The notes: generated by a model not told the origin, from the letters alone. DNA of 47,174 nucleotides from an uncultured Bacteroidales bacterium (GCA_905234765.1 CAJOIF010000030.1:1-47174), one strand, 5' to 3'. Shown: positions 32,854-40,912, counted from the stretch's first letter. Program-made: numbers and translations.

Positions 32854-33954
32854 ATGAAACAAGCTTTTAATTTCAATGCAGGTCCTTGCGTCCTGCCCAA
32901 ACAAGCCATTGAAAACACCGTCAAGGCTTTGTACGACTTCGACAACACCGGTATCGGTATCGCTGAGATTTCCCACCGCACCCCGGGTTGGGAGAAACTG
33001 ATGGCCGACACCCGCCAACTGTGGCGCGACCTCCTCAACATCCCCGCTGAGTACGAAGTCCTCTTCCTCGGTGGTGGTGCCAGCACGGGCTTCATGGATG
33101 TCCCTGCCAACCTGCTCAACAAGAAGGCTGCTTACCTGCAGACTGGCGTCTGGGCCAAGAAGGCCGCCAAGGAAGCCAAGCTGTTCGGTGAAACCGTCAT
33201 CGTCGCTTCCAGCGAAGACAAGACCTACACCTACATCCCGAAGGGCTGGACCGTTCCCGCTGATGCCGACTACTTCCACATCACCACGAACAACACCATC
33301 TACGGCACCGAAATCCGCAAGGACTTCGACGCCAGCGAAATCAACAACGTGATGCTGGTGGCCGACATGAGCTCCGACATCATGAGCCGTCCCGTCGACG
33401 TGAAGAAGTACGGCCTTATCTACGCCGGTGCCCAGAAGAATGTCGGTCCTGCCGGTGTCACCGTCTACATCGTGAAGAAAGACATCCTTGGCAAGATCAC
33501 CGATCGTACCTATATGAACCCGCTGCCCACGATGGTCGACTTCCGCACCCATGCCGCTGAGGAAGCCAAGAACATCTCGATGTTCAACACGCCTCCGGTC
33601 ATCAACATCTACATGATGTACGAAACCCTGAAGTGGGTGAAGGAAACCATTGGTGGCGTCGAAGCCATGAACAAGATTAACGTCAAGAAGAGCGCCATGC
33701 TGTACGAAGAAATCGACCGCAACAGCATGTTCATCGGCACCGCCGAGAAGGATAGCCGCTCCATCATGAACCACTGCTTCGTCATGGCTCCCGGCTACGA
33801 GGACAAGCAAGACGCCTTCATGGCCTTCGCCAAGGAGCGCGGCATGGTCGGCATCAAGGGTCACCGCAGCGTCGGTGGTTTCCGCGCCAGCCTCTACAAC
33901 GCCTGCCCGATTGAGGCCGTCGAAGCCCTCGTCCAGTGCATGCAAGAACTTTGA
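32854..33954 (+). CDS. serC: Phosphoserine aminotransferase
   Basis: A 366-residue PLP enzyme that converts 3-phosphohydroxypyruvate to phosphoserine (and acts in pyridoxal synthesis in some bacteria). NFNAGPCVLP opens the protein, EISHRTPGWEKLM and FLGGGASTGFMDVP bind substrate and cofactor, and the Schiff-base lysine is in YAGAQKNVGPAGVTVY. The C-terminus GHRSVGGFRASLYNACP is family-specific. The ATG at 32854 directly precedes the conserved start; the in-frame codon at 32785 lies within the promoter. Strong codon bias towards C-ending codons suggests high expression. serA follows after 30 bases. Confidence 0.97.
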   Translation: MKQAFNFNAGPCVLPKQAIENTVKALYDFDNTGIGIAEISHRTPGWEKLMADTRQLWRDLLNIPAEYEVLFLGGGASTGFMDVPANLLNKKAAYLQTGVWAKKAAKEAKLFGETVIVASSEDKTYTYIPKGWTVPADADYFHITTNNTIYGTEIRKDFDASEINNVMLVADMSSDIMSRPVDVKKYGLIYAGAQKNVGPAGVTVYIVKKDILGKITDRTYMNPLPTMVDFRTHAAEEAKNISMFNTPPVINIYMMYETLKWVKETIGGVEAMNKINVKKSAMLYEEIDRNSMFIGTAEKDSRSIMNHCFVMAPGYEDKQDAFMAFAKERGMVGIKGHRSVGGFRASLYNACPIEAVEALVQCMQEL

Positions 33955-33971
33955 GAAAGCGAACAAATAAT

Positions 33972-33977
33972 AAGGAG
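33972..33977 (+). promoter_or_regulatory. Shine-Dalgarno AAGGAG before serA
   Basis: AAGGAG lies eight bases upstream of the serA ATG. Such a clear site is unusual in this window, where most starts have only A-rich leaders, and it fixes the serA start. Confidence 0.75.
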
Positions 33978-33984
33978 AAACGAA

Positions 33985-34902
33985 ATGAAAGTATTAGTTG
34001 CAACTGAAAAGCCTTTCGCCAAGATTGCCGTTGACGGCATCCGCGAAGTCGTTGAAAAGAACGGCTACGAGCTGGCTCTTTTGGAAAAATATACCGATGT
34101 CAATGACCTCTACAAGGCCGTTGCCGACGCCGACGCTCTGATCGTCCGCTCCGACAAGGTCACGAAGGAAGTCCTCGACCACGCCAACAACCTGAAGATC
34201 GTCGTCCGCGCCGGTGCCGGTTACGACAACCTCGACCTCGAGGCTTGCACCGCCAAAGGCATCGTGGCCATGAACACTCCCGGCCAGAACAGCAACGCCG
34301 TTGCCGAACTCGTCATGGGTATGCTGGTCTACGCCGTCCGTAACTTCTACAACGGCAAGAGCGGCACTGAACTGATGGGCAAAAAGCTCGGCCTCCTCGC
34401 CTTCGGTAACGTGGGTCGCAACGTCGCCCGCATTGCCAAGGGCTTTGGCATGGAAGTCTATGCTTTCGACGAATTCGTCCCCGCCGACAAGATTGAAGAG
34501 GCTGGCGTTCACGCCGTCGCCAACCGCGACGCTCTCTTCGAGACCTGCGATGTGGTGAGCCTGCACATCCCGGCCACTGCCGAGACCAAGCAAAGCATCA
34601 ACTACGCTGTGGTGAACAAGATGCACAAAGGCGGCATCCTCGTGAACACCGCCCGCAAGGAAGTCATCAATGAGCCCGAACTGCTCAAGCTGATGGCCGA
34701 GCGCACCGATCTCAAGTACATCACCGACATCATGCCGGATGCCGACGCCGAGTTCAAAGCCTTCGAAGGCCGTTACTTTGCTACGCCCAAGAAGATGGGT
34801 GCCCAGACCGAGGAAGCCAACATCAACGCTGGTCTGGCCGCTGCCAACCAAATCGCTGATTTCTTCAAGACTGGCAACAAACGTTTCCAAGTGAACAAGT
34901 AA
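33985..34902 (+). CDS. serA: D-3-phosphoglycerate dehydrogenase (short, lysine-type)
   Basis: A 305-residue NAD-dependent enzyme catalysing the first step of serine synthesis. It has the two-domain 2-hydroxyacid dehydrogenase fold without ACT or regulatory C-terminal domains. The substrate-binding part has VRAGAGYDNLDLEAC, the Rossmann motif is LAFGNVGRNVARIA, the catalytic arginine is in LVNTARKEVIN, and the acid follows near DIMPDADAEF. Where most PGDHs have TPH, this protein has TPKK (267-270), so lysine replaces the catalytic histidine as in type IIIK enzymes. It lies in an operon with serC and the DUF1015 gene. Confidence 0.95.
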   Translation: MKVLVATEKPFAKIAVDGIREVVEKNGYELALLEKYTDVNDLYKAVADADALIVRSDKVTKEVLDHANNLKIVVRAGAGYDNLDLEACTAKGIVAMNTPGQNSNAVAELVMGMLVYAVRNFYNGKSGTELMGKKLGLLAFGNVGRNVARIAKGFGMEVYAFDEFVPADKIEEAGVHAVANRDALFETCDVVSLHIPATAETKQSINYAVVNKMHKGGILVNTARKEVINEPELLKLMAERTDLKYITDIMPDADAEFKAFEGRYFATPKKMGAQTEEANINAGLAAANQIADFFKTGNKRFQVNK

Positions 34903-34907
34903 AAATA

Positions 34908-34987
34908 GACGCGAGACTACGAGACTACGGGACTGCGAGACGGGCTAAAACCCGAAGTCCCGAAGTCTCGAAGCCCCGAAGTCAAAA
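34908..34987 (+). repeat. Intercistronic palindromic 8-bp-unit repeat, copy A
   Basis: The left arm is four octamers of the CGAGACTA type, and the right arm is four octamers of the CCCGAAGT type, which fold back on each other with a mismatch about every eighth base. It fills the gap between serA and the DUF1015 gene. A second copy with the same orientation relative to transcription lies after serS (42872-42949). Confidence 0.85.
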
Positions 34988-34998
34988 ACAACACCGAT

Positions 34999-36321
34999 AT
35001 GTCAGTTATCAAACCCTTTAAAGGATGGCGTCCCGGCGTGGACATCGTCCAAAAATTGGCCTCCCGCCCCTACGACGTGCTGAACACCGAAGAGGCCCGC
35101 AAGGAATGTGAAGGCAACCCCTACAGTCTGCTCCACGTGACCAAGGCCGAAATCGACCTGCCCGAAGGCCACAAGGACAGCGACCTCGAGACCTATCTGA
35201 AAGTCGTTGAAAACTTCAACAGCTTCAAAGACTTCGGATGGATCAAGCAAGACGAAGAGGAAAAGCTCTACATCTATGCCCAGAGCATGAACCCCACCGA
35301 CGCCAACGCCCACTGGCAGTATGGCATCGTGGCCTGCGCCTATAGCGAGGACTATGTGAACAAAATCATCAAGAAGCACGAGTTGACCCGTAAGGACAAA
35401 GAGGAAGACCGCATGAAGCACGTCCGCCTCACCAACGCCAACGTCGAGCCTGTGTTCTTCGCCTACCCCGCCGTCGCCCGTATCGATGAGATCGTGGCCG
35501 GCATCACCGCCAAGAAGCCCATCTATGACTTCATCGCCAAGGAAGATGGCTTCGGCCACCGCTTCTGGGTCATCGACGACAAAGCCACCATCGCCGAACT
35601 CGTCGAGCTCTTCGCCACCAAGGTTCCGGCCATGTACATCGCTGACGGTCACCACCGTAGCGCTGCTGCCGCCCTCGTCGGCCAGGAGAAGAAGGAAAAG
35701 AATCCTGCCCACACCGGCAAGGAAGAGTACAACTACTTCATGACCGTCATCTTCCCCGACAACCAGTTGAACGTCATTGACTACAACCGCGTCGTGAAAG
35801 ACCTCAACGGTCTCAGCACCAAGGACTTCTTCAAGGCCCTGCAAGAGAGTTTCGACATCGAGTGCAAGTGCGACTGCACCAAGGACGGCGGCAAGTGCAA
35901 CTGCGAGTTCCCCTGCCACTGCGAGTGCTCCACCGAGTACAAGCCCAACAAGCTGCACAACTTCTCGATGTACATCGAGGGCGTGTGGTATTCGCTGACT
36001 GCCAAACCGGGCACCTACAACGACAGCGACCCGATCGGTGTGTTGGATGTCACCATCCTCAGCAACCTTGTCCTCGACAAGATCTTAGGCATCAAGGACC
36101 TCCGCACCGACAAGCGCATCGACTTCGTCGGCGGCATCCGTGGACTAGGCGAATTGAAGCGTCGTGTGGACAGCGGTGAGATGAAGGTCGCCTTCGCGCT
36201 CTATCCAGTGAGCATGAAGCAGATCATCGACATCGCCGACACAGGCAACATCATGCCTCCCAAGACCACTTGGTTTGAGCCTAAACTGCGCTCGGGCCTC
36301 GTCATCCACACGCTGGATTGA
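34999..36321 (+). CDS. DUF1015 family protein with a cysteine-cluster insertion
   Basis: A 440-residue protein of the DUF1015 family, which often accompanies serC and serA and has no proven activity; a link to serine metabolism is inferred from context. Family features include KPFKGWRPGVDIVQKLASRPYDVLNTEEA at the start, the central YIADGHHRSAAAALV motif, and the C-terminal GVLDVTILSNLVLDKILGI and DFVGGIRGLGELKRRVD. Residues 289-310 contain eight cysteines and one histidine in CxCxC...CxC...CHCxC spacing, which I do not recall from ordinary DUF1015 proteins. Codon bias matches serC/serA. A strong terminator follows the stop. Confidence 0.9.
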   Translation: MSVIKPFKGWRPGVDIVQKLASRPYDVLNTEEARKECEGNPYSLLHVTKAEIDLPEGHKDSDLETYLKVVENFNSFKDFGWIKQDEEEKLYIYAQSMNPTDANAHWQYGIVACAYSEDYVNKIIKKHELTRKDKEEDRMKHVRLTNANVEPVFFAYPAVARIDEIVAGITAKKPIYDFIAKEDGFGHRFWVIDDKATIAELVELFATKVPAMYIADGHHRSAAAALVGQEKKEKNPAHTGKEEYNYFMTVIFPDNQLNVIDYNRVVKDLNGLSTKDFFKALQESFDIECKCDCTKDGGKCNCEFPCHCECSTEYKPNKLHNFSMYIEGVWYSLTAKPGTYNDSDPIGVLDVTILSNLVLDKILGIKDLRTDKRIDFVGGIRGLGELKRRVDSGEMKVAFALYPVSMKQIIDIADTGNIMPPKTTWFEPKLRSGLVIHTLD

Positions 36322-36343
36322 TAAGTCACGAGACGAATTGACA

Positions 36344-36381
36344 CGGGACGCGAGACATTGGTCTTGCGTCCCGCTTTTTTT
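36344..36381 (+). terminator. Terminator of the serC-serA-DUF1015 operon
   Basis: CGGGACGCGAGAC pairs with GTCTTGCGTCCCG over 13 bp (one G-T) around ATTG and is followed by CTTTTTTT. The stem uses the same CGAGAC/CGGGAC words as the repeat at 34908-34987. Confidence 0.92.
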
Positions 36382-36382
36382 G

Positions 36383-36390
36383 TATTTTTG
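36383..36390 (+). promoter_or_regulatory. -7 box (TATTTTTG) of xerD
   Basis: Exact TAnnTTTG match beginning one base after the terminator T-run. The ATG at 36404 is 13 bases downstream, leaving a leader of about seven bases. Confidence 0.7.
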
Positions 36391-36403
36391 CACAAACAAA
36401 CTA

Positions 36404-37330
36404 ATGGAAAACCGACCAGTCAATATCAGCCCCAACCTCATCAAGCATTTTGCCGACTACCTTCGGTTGGAACTATCATTGTCCGACAACAGTGTGGAGG
36501 CGTATTGTCATGATATCCACTTATTTCTGCAATATCTTGAAAACCAAAATGTTTCAATTGCCGCTAACGACATCAAGCAAGAAACCATCGAAAACTTCTT
36601 CGCTTATCTCTTTGACCTCAACATCGGTGCTACCTCACAAGCTAGAATCCTTTCTGGACTGAAGTCATTTTGGCGTTACCTCACGCAAGAAAACCTAACT
36701 GAGACTGACCCCACCCTACTCATTCCCTCCCCATCGATGGGCCGCCACCTGCCTGAAGTATTGAGTTACGAGGAAATCCAGAAGATGATCGACAGCATCG
36801 ACCTCAGTCTGCCCAACGGCCACCGTAACAAGGCGATGATTGAGGTGCTGTATGGCTGCGGGCTTCGTGTTTCCGAACTCACGAACCTGCAAATCAGCGA
36901 TATTTACAAAGGCGATGGCTTTTTGCGTATCTTCGGTAAAGGCAGCAAGGAGAGACTTGTGCCTATTGGCGATAGCAGCCTGAAAATCCTATACCAATAC
37001 ATCGAAGGCGCACGGCTACACATCACGCCCAAACCCAAGTTCACCGACACTGTATTCTTAAATAGCCGAGGTACAGGATTGACCCGTCAAATGGTCTTCC
37101 TCATCGTGAAAGAACTCGCCGAAAAAAATGGCATTACTAAGACCATCAGTCCCCATACCTTCCGCCACAGCTTTGCCACCCATCTCTTGGAAGGCGGCGC
37201 CAACCTGCTCGCAGTGCAACAGATGCTCGGACACTCCAGCGTGAGCACAACGGAAATCTACACGCACATTTCGGATGAACTGTTGCGCGACACGTTGACG
37301 ACATTTCACCCGAGGTTTAAGAACCATTGA
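36404..37330 (+). CDS. xerD: Tyrosine site-specific recombinase XerD
   Basis: A 308-residue recombinase that, with a XerC-like partner, resolves chromosome dimers at dif. The N-terminal SAM-like DNA-binding domain spans about 8-103. The catalytic residues are all present: R155 (GCGLRVSELTNL), K179 (GKGSKERLVPI), H251 and R254 (HTFRHSFATHLLEGG), H277 (MLGHSSVSTTEIYTH) and Y286. The ATG at 36404 follows the promoter; longer in-frame starts lie upstream of the transcription start and inside the preceding gene. No dif-like site was located in the window, and nothing suggests an integron or phage context. Confidence 0.95.
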   Translation: MENRPVNISPNLIKHFADYLRLELSLSDNSVEAYCHDIHLFLQYLENQNVSIAANDIKQETIENFFAYLFDLNIGATSQARILSGLKSFWRYLTQENLTETDPTLLIPSPSMGRHLPEVLSYEEIQKMIDSIDLSLPNGHRNKAMIEVLYGCGLRVSELTNLQISDIYKGDGFLRIFGKGSKERLVPIGDSSLKILYQYIEGARLHITPKPKFTDTVFLNSRGTGLTRQMVFLIVKELAEKNGITKTISPHTFRHSFATHLLEGGANLLAVQQMLGHSSVSTTEIYTHISDELLRDTLTTFHPRFKNH

Positions 37331-37368
37331 TGTAAAAACGGCGTTTAGCTACGCTGAATGTAAAACAT

Positions 37369-37418
37369 TTCGACAAGCTCAACGACCTGCATAAGTTAAG
37401 GTCCCTGAGCCTGACGAA
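37369..37418. repeat. Imperfect palindromic repeat in the xerD-kdsA gap
   Basis: TTCGACAAGCTCA and TGAGCCTGACGAA pair at 11 of 13 positions around a 24-base loop. From memory this TTCGACAAGCTCA...TGAGCCTGACGAAGGGCC type of element is widely dispersed between genes in environmental and gut bacteria. There is one copy in this window. Confidence 0.65.
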
Positions 37419-37439
37419 GGGCCGTATTCAAAAAAAAAC

Positions 37440-37447
37440 TATCTTTG
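37440..37447 (+). promoter_or_regulatory. -7 box (TATCTTTG) of kdsA
   Basis: Exact TAnnTTTG match, 15 bases before the ATG at 37463. Confidence 0.75.
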
Positions 37448-37462
37448 CAAAAAATTACCACC

Positions 37463-38284
37463 ATGGACACCACAAAATACGACTTCCTGAACGGCCTTCG
37501 CCCCGACCGTTTCTTCCTAATGGCTGGCCCTTGCGTCATCGAGGACGTTGTCTCACCCATCTTCATCGCTGAAACCTTGAAAAACATCTGCCTAAAACTT
37601 GACATTCCCTTGATTTTCAAAAGCTCGTACCGCAAAGCCAACCGCTCGCGTTTGGATTCCTTTACTGGCATCGGCGACGAGAAAGCCTTGAAGGTCCTGC
37701 AACGCATCGGCAAGGAATTCGACCTCCCCGTGGTGACCGACATCCATGCCACCGAAGAAGCATTGATGGCTGCCGAATATGTTGATATTCTGCAAATTCC
37801 CGCTTTCCTCTGCCGCCAGACTGACCTACTCGTAGCTGCTGCCAAAACGGGTAAGACCGTCAACATTAAGAAAGGGCAATTCCTTTCAGGCGAAGCGATG
37901 GGCTTTGCCGTCGAAAAAGTCAGACAGTCGGGCAACGACAAGGTCATGCTGACCGAGCGCGGCTCTATGTTCGGTTATCAAGATTTGGTAGTGGATTACA
38001 GGAATATTGCCGTCATGCAAAAGTTTGATGTGCCCGTCATCTTGGATGTCACACACTCCTTGCAGCAGCCCAACCAAAGCTGTGGCGTCACGGGCGGACA
38101 ACCCGAGATGATTGGCCTCATTGCCAAAGCTGGCATCGCGGCAGGTGCTGATGGCCTCTTCATGGAGGTGCATCCTGAGCCTAAAAAAGCCAAGTCCGAC
38201 GGCGCCAATATGCTCCGCTTAGACTTGGCTGAAAATCTCTTGAAACAATTGGTACGTCTCAAAGAAGCAGTTACTGCATCCTGA
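37463..38284 (+). CDS. kdsA: 3-deoxy-8-phosphooctulonate (KDO-8-P) synthase
   Basis: A 273-residue cytosolic enzyme that joins phosphoenolpyruvate to arabinose 5-phosphate, giving the KDO precursor for lipopolysaccharide inner core. Signature segments are FLMAGPCVIED, FKSSYRKANRSR, VNIKKGQFLSGEAM, LTERGSMFGYQDLVVDYR, DVTHSLQQPNQSCGVTGGQ and LFMEVHPEPKKAKSDGANML. Length and motifs are complete. The ATG at 37463 follows its own promoter; an upstream in-frame TTG overlaps the -7 box. Its last 14 bases overlap the 3' end of the convergent DUF4831 gene. Confidence 0.96.
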   Translation: MDTTKYDFLNGLRPDRFFLMAGPCVIEDVVSPIFIAETLKNICLKLDIPLIFKSSYRKANRSRLDSFTGIGDEKALKVLQRIGKEFDLPVVTDIHATEEALMAAEYVDILQIPAFLCRQTDLLVAAAKTGKTVNIKKGQFLSGEAMGFAVEKVRQSGNDKVMLTERGSMFGYQDLVVDYRNIAVMQKFDVPVILDVTHSLQQPNQSCGVTGGQPEMIGLIAKAGIAAGADGLFMEVHPEPKKAKSDGANMLRLDLAENLLKQLVRLKEAVTAS

Positions 38285-39359
38285 TATTGACAACCTGACC
38301 CGTTTCAGTATCAAATTCCAACATGGAGTTGATGACAGGCGCCATCAACAAAACCCCTAACTGATTGACAATCATCCTGTCCTCAAACAATGTGGCACTG
38401 CCACAAGTCACTTTCACGTTTGCCATTTCAGGCACACGGTAAAACACCTTGTTTTCATATGACATTGACTCCACTGCCGACTGACTCGGGGCGTTAATGT
38501 TCTCCGTAGTATTCAGTGAGAGGGTTTGAACAGCTATCGGGTTACCCGTACCTGACGTGCCAACAGTAAAGCCTTCTGTTTCAGAAAACTTAGCGACAGT
38601 CTGGGTAGAAACTTCCTTATTGGGAATCACATACACCGTCTTCACCATCTTCCTAGACACACTTTTTCCAAATAGCAGACTAGCATATTCTTTCTCCAAA
38701 TCATCCAATTTCTGATACATCGCATTGAAAGTCTGTGGGTTGGAGGCCATTTCAACGTCACCAGAAATCAGATAAAACTTGGCTTTTCTAATTTCCTCGA
38801 TTTTGTCAACAACTTCCTTGGCCATCTGCGCGTTGGATTTTCCCAACGACAACATCGCGAAGAAATCACTTTCTGGCTCAATCGGCTCTTGATTGCACTG
38901 CGGCTGTTCTTTTTGAATCACCAGCTTATCTACCCCGTCATCGCATTTTTTTCCAACACCAGCACTACGAATAATGCCATTCGGCAACACTTCAAATTGA
39001 ACTTTTTCGCTTCCCCTACCCGTAGCAAAAGTGACAAAAAACAAAGCATTGGGATCAGGGCATGCAACTGGCGTCGTCTTTACATCAACAATGCGATATT
39101 CGGTAGATTCATAGTCAACATAATCCATTGTCTCATAATAATTTGAGGTATAATCGCCAAGCGGACCTTTTTCGTAACGAGTCTCCTCGATGATGAAATC
39201 CAGCCGAAGCATGGTCTGTGGAAGGGAATAATACATCCCATTCTGCTGCCCAGGTGTGGCATTTTTGGCATACGTAGTGGTAAACTGCGCCTGAAGTTGG
39301 CTCCCGACCATCGTCAATGCCAACAAGGAAATCGCAAATTTGGTAAGAAAATGATTCAT
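38271..39359 (-). CDS. DUF4831 family secreted protein
   Basis: A 362-residue exported protein of the Bacteroidota-specific DUF4831 family, without known function. MNHFLTKFAISLLALTMVGSQLQA is a signal peptide. The mature part begins YYSLPQTMLRLDFIIEETRYEKGPLGDYTSNY, the family's conserved opening, then a DFFAMLSLGKSNAQMAKEVVDKIEEIRKAKFYLISGD helical middle, and a beta-rich end with VFYRVPEMANVKVTCG. The ATG at 39359 is preferred over an in-frame codon 21 bases upstream because it abuts the signal peptide. Convergent with kdsA, overlapping by 14 bases. Confidence 0.88.
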   Translation of the reverse strand: MNHFLTKFAISLLALTMVGSQLQAQFTTTYAKNATPGQQNGMYYSLPQTMLRLDFIIEETRYEKGPLGDYTSNYYETMDYVDYESTEYRIVDVKTTPVACPDPNALFFVTFATGRGSEKVQFEVLPNGIIRSAGVGKKCDDGVDKLVIQKEQPQCNQEPIEPESDFFAMLSLGKSNAQMAKEVVDKIEEIRKAKFYLISGDVEMASNPQTFNAMYQKLDDLEKEYASLLFGKSVSRKMVKTVYVIPNKEVSTQTVAKFSETEGFTVGTSGTGNPIAVQTLSLNTTENINAPSQSAVESMSYENKVFYRVPEMANVKVTCGSATLFEDRMIVNQLGVLLMAPVINSMLEFDTETGQVVNIRMQ

Positions 39360-39384
39360 CGTATTTACATTTTGTTTCAAACTT

Positions 39385-39392
39385 CAAAAATA
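39385..39392 (-). promoter_or_regulatory. -7 box (TATTTTTG) of the DUF4831 gene
   Basis: Exact TAnnTTTG match on the minus strand, 25 bases before the start codon at 39359. Confidence 0.7.
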
Positions 39393-39418
39393 CATATTTT
39401 ACAAAAGCCAACTCATTT

Positions 39419-40891
39419 TTAGGCTATTTTTTCCTTTTTACTAAAGGCCAACAAAGCGAAAAATGTAAGTAATCCATTGATAATCAATATCTCGAAACCA
39501 ATCCTATAACCTCCAAACAAATGTGGAGAATACAACTTCAAGAAGTAGCTGATTATGGGAGAGGCAATAGCAATGAAAGGGACGGCTTTGTCAATCACTT
39601 TTCGATTCTTTACGAACAATCCGAAGGTATAGAGGCCCAAAAGCGGTCCGTAGGTGTAACCTGCTATGTCGAACACCTTGTCAATCAACGACTCGTTATG
39701 GAATGGACGGAACGCGATGATAACCAGCAAGTAAAGCATGGCGAAAGCCACATGGATCCATTTGCGGTAACGCGTAATTTGGGCTTCGGATAATTGTCTC
39801 TTGTCGAAGTGCATGAAATCGAAACAGAATGTGGTTGTCAAAGCGGTCAAGGTACCATCGGCGCTGGAATAACCTGCCGCCACCAATCCGATAACGAAGA
39901 CCACCGCCGTGAACTTGCTCAAGGAGAATGCCACTGATGGGAAAATCTTATCGTTGACCACCGTACCCATCTCGTTGACAGGAAGTTGGAATCCAGTAGC
40001 CTGAGCATAATAAATCAGGGCTGCACCCAAACAGAGGAATAGCCCATTGACGATAACAAACAGCAGGCTTGAAGTCATCACGTTCTTTTGGGCATCACGC
40101 AAGTTCTTACAAGTCAAGTTCTTCTGCATCATATCTTGGTCCAAACCCGTCATGGTAATAGTGATGAACATGCCACTCAGCAGCTGCTTCAGCCAAAACT
40201 TATTGTGCGTCCAGTCATTCTCAAATACTTTGGTATAGCCTTTCTCGGTAGCAGATTTCAATAAATCGCCCAATGAAATATGGAGATTGCGTAAGATGAA
40301 AAACGCTGTCAGAAAAGCAGCCAACAATAGAAAGGTGGTTTGCAAAGTATCCGTCCACACCACTGTCTTGATACCTCCCTTAAAGGTGTAGAGCAAGATG
40401 ATGGCGATGAAGATAACTGCCGGCACCCAGAATGGGATGCCCCAATCCTTGAAAACAAACTCGTATAGCACAAACACAACGAGATACATCCTCAACGCTG
40501 AGCCCAATAACCGCGACAAAATGAAGAAAGCCGCACCCGTCTTTTCCGACTTCGGGCCAAAACGCATATTCAAATATGTGTAGATGGATGTTAAGTTCAA
40601 GCGGTAATACAATGGTAACAATAACAATGCAATCACCGCATAACCAAGCACATAGCCAAAGACCAAAGGCAGATAGGTGAACTGCCCCGTATACACTCCT
40701 CCTGGCACCGACATAAAGGTCACCCCTGACAATGAGGCACCAATCATGCCATAGGCCACTACAAACCAAGGCGAGTTCTTGTTACCCCTAAAAAACGCGG
40801 CATTGTCAGACTTTCGCGCCGTGAAATGCGAAATCACGAACAAGAGAACGGTGTACAAAACAAAAACGACAAGTATGATGGTTGCATTCAT
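39419..40891 (-). CDS. Sodium:solute symporter (SSS family)
   Basis: A 490-residue inner-membrane transporter with about 13 transmembrane helices. The family pattern is clear: N-terminal YTVLLFVISHFTARKSDNAAFFRGNKNSPWFVVAYGMIGASLSGVTFMSVPGGVY, the ILLYTFKGGIKTVVWTDTLQT helix of the sodium-coupled core, and VIGLVAAGYSSADGTLTALTTTFCFDF. Members move sugars, amino acids, nucleosides or sialic acid with sodium; the substrate cannot be told. The ATG at 40891 is chosen because the -7 box at 40913-40920 excludes the longer open frame. It shares a divergent promoter region with the small DMT-like gene. Confidence 0.92.
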   Translation of the reverse strand: MNATIILVVFVLYTVLLFVISHFTARKSDNAAFFRGNKNSPWFVVAYGMIGASLSGVTFMSVPGGVYTGQFTYLPLVFGYVLGYAVIALLLLPLYYRLNLTSIYTYLNMRFGPKSEKTGAAFFILSRLLGSALRMYLVVFVLYEFVFKDWGIPFWVPAVIFIAIILLYTFKGGIKTVVWTDTLQTTFLLLAAFLTAFFILRNLHISLGDLLKSATEKGYTKVFENDWTHNKFWLKQLLSGMFITITMTGLDQDMMQKNLTCKNLRDAQKNVMTSSLLFVIVNGLFLCLGAALIYYAQATGFQLPVNEMGTVVNDKIFPSVAFSLSKFTAVVFVIGLVAAGYSSADGTLTALTTTFCFDFMHFDKRQLSEAQITRYRKWIHVAFAMLYLLVIIAFRPFHNESLIDKVFDIAGYTYGPLLGLYTFGLFVKNRKVIDKAVPFIAIASPIISYFLKLYSPHLFGGYRIGFEILIINGLLTFFALLAFSKKEKIA

Positions 40892-40912
40892 AATGTTCAC
40901 TATTTGGTTGTG

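Noticed and set aside
32842..33966. Long open frames antisense to serC, serA (33994-34890) and the DUF1015 gene (35002-35958), each about 300-370 codons
   Set aside because: They exactly mirror strongly codon-biased genes that avoid TTA, CTA and TCA codons, so no antisense stops arise. The predicted proteins are Val/Gly/Asp-rich with no motifs, promoters or start contexts.
36404..37330. XerD as evidence for an integrative element or integron
   Set aside because: The sequence is of the housekeeping XerD type, with no attachment repeats, excisionase or cargo genes around it.
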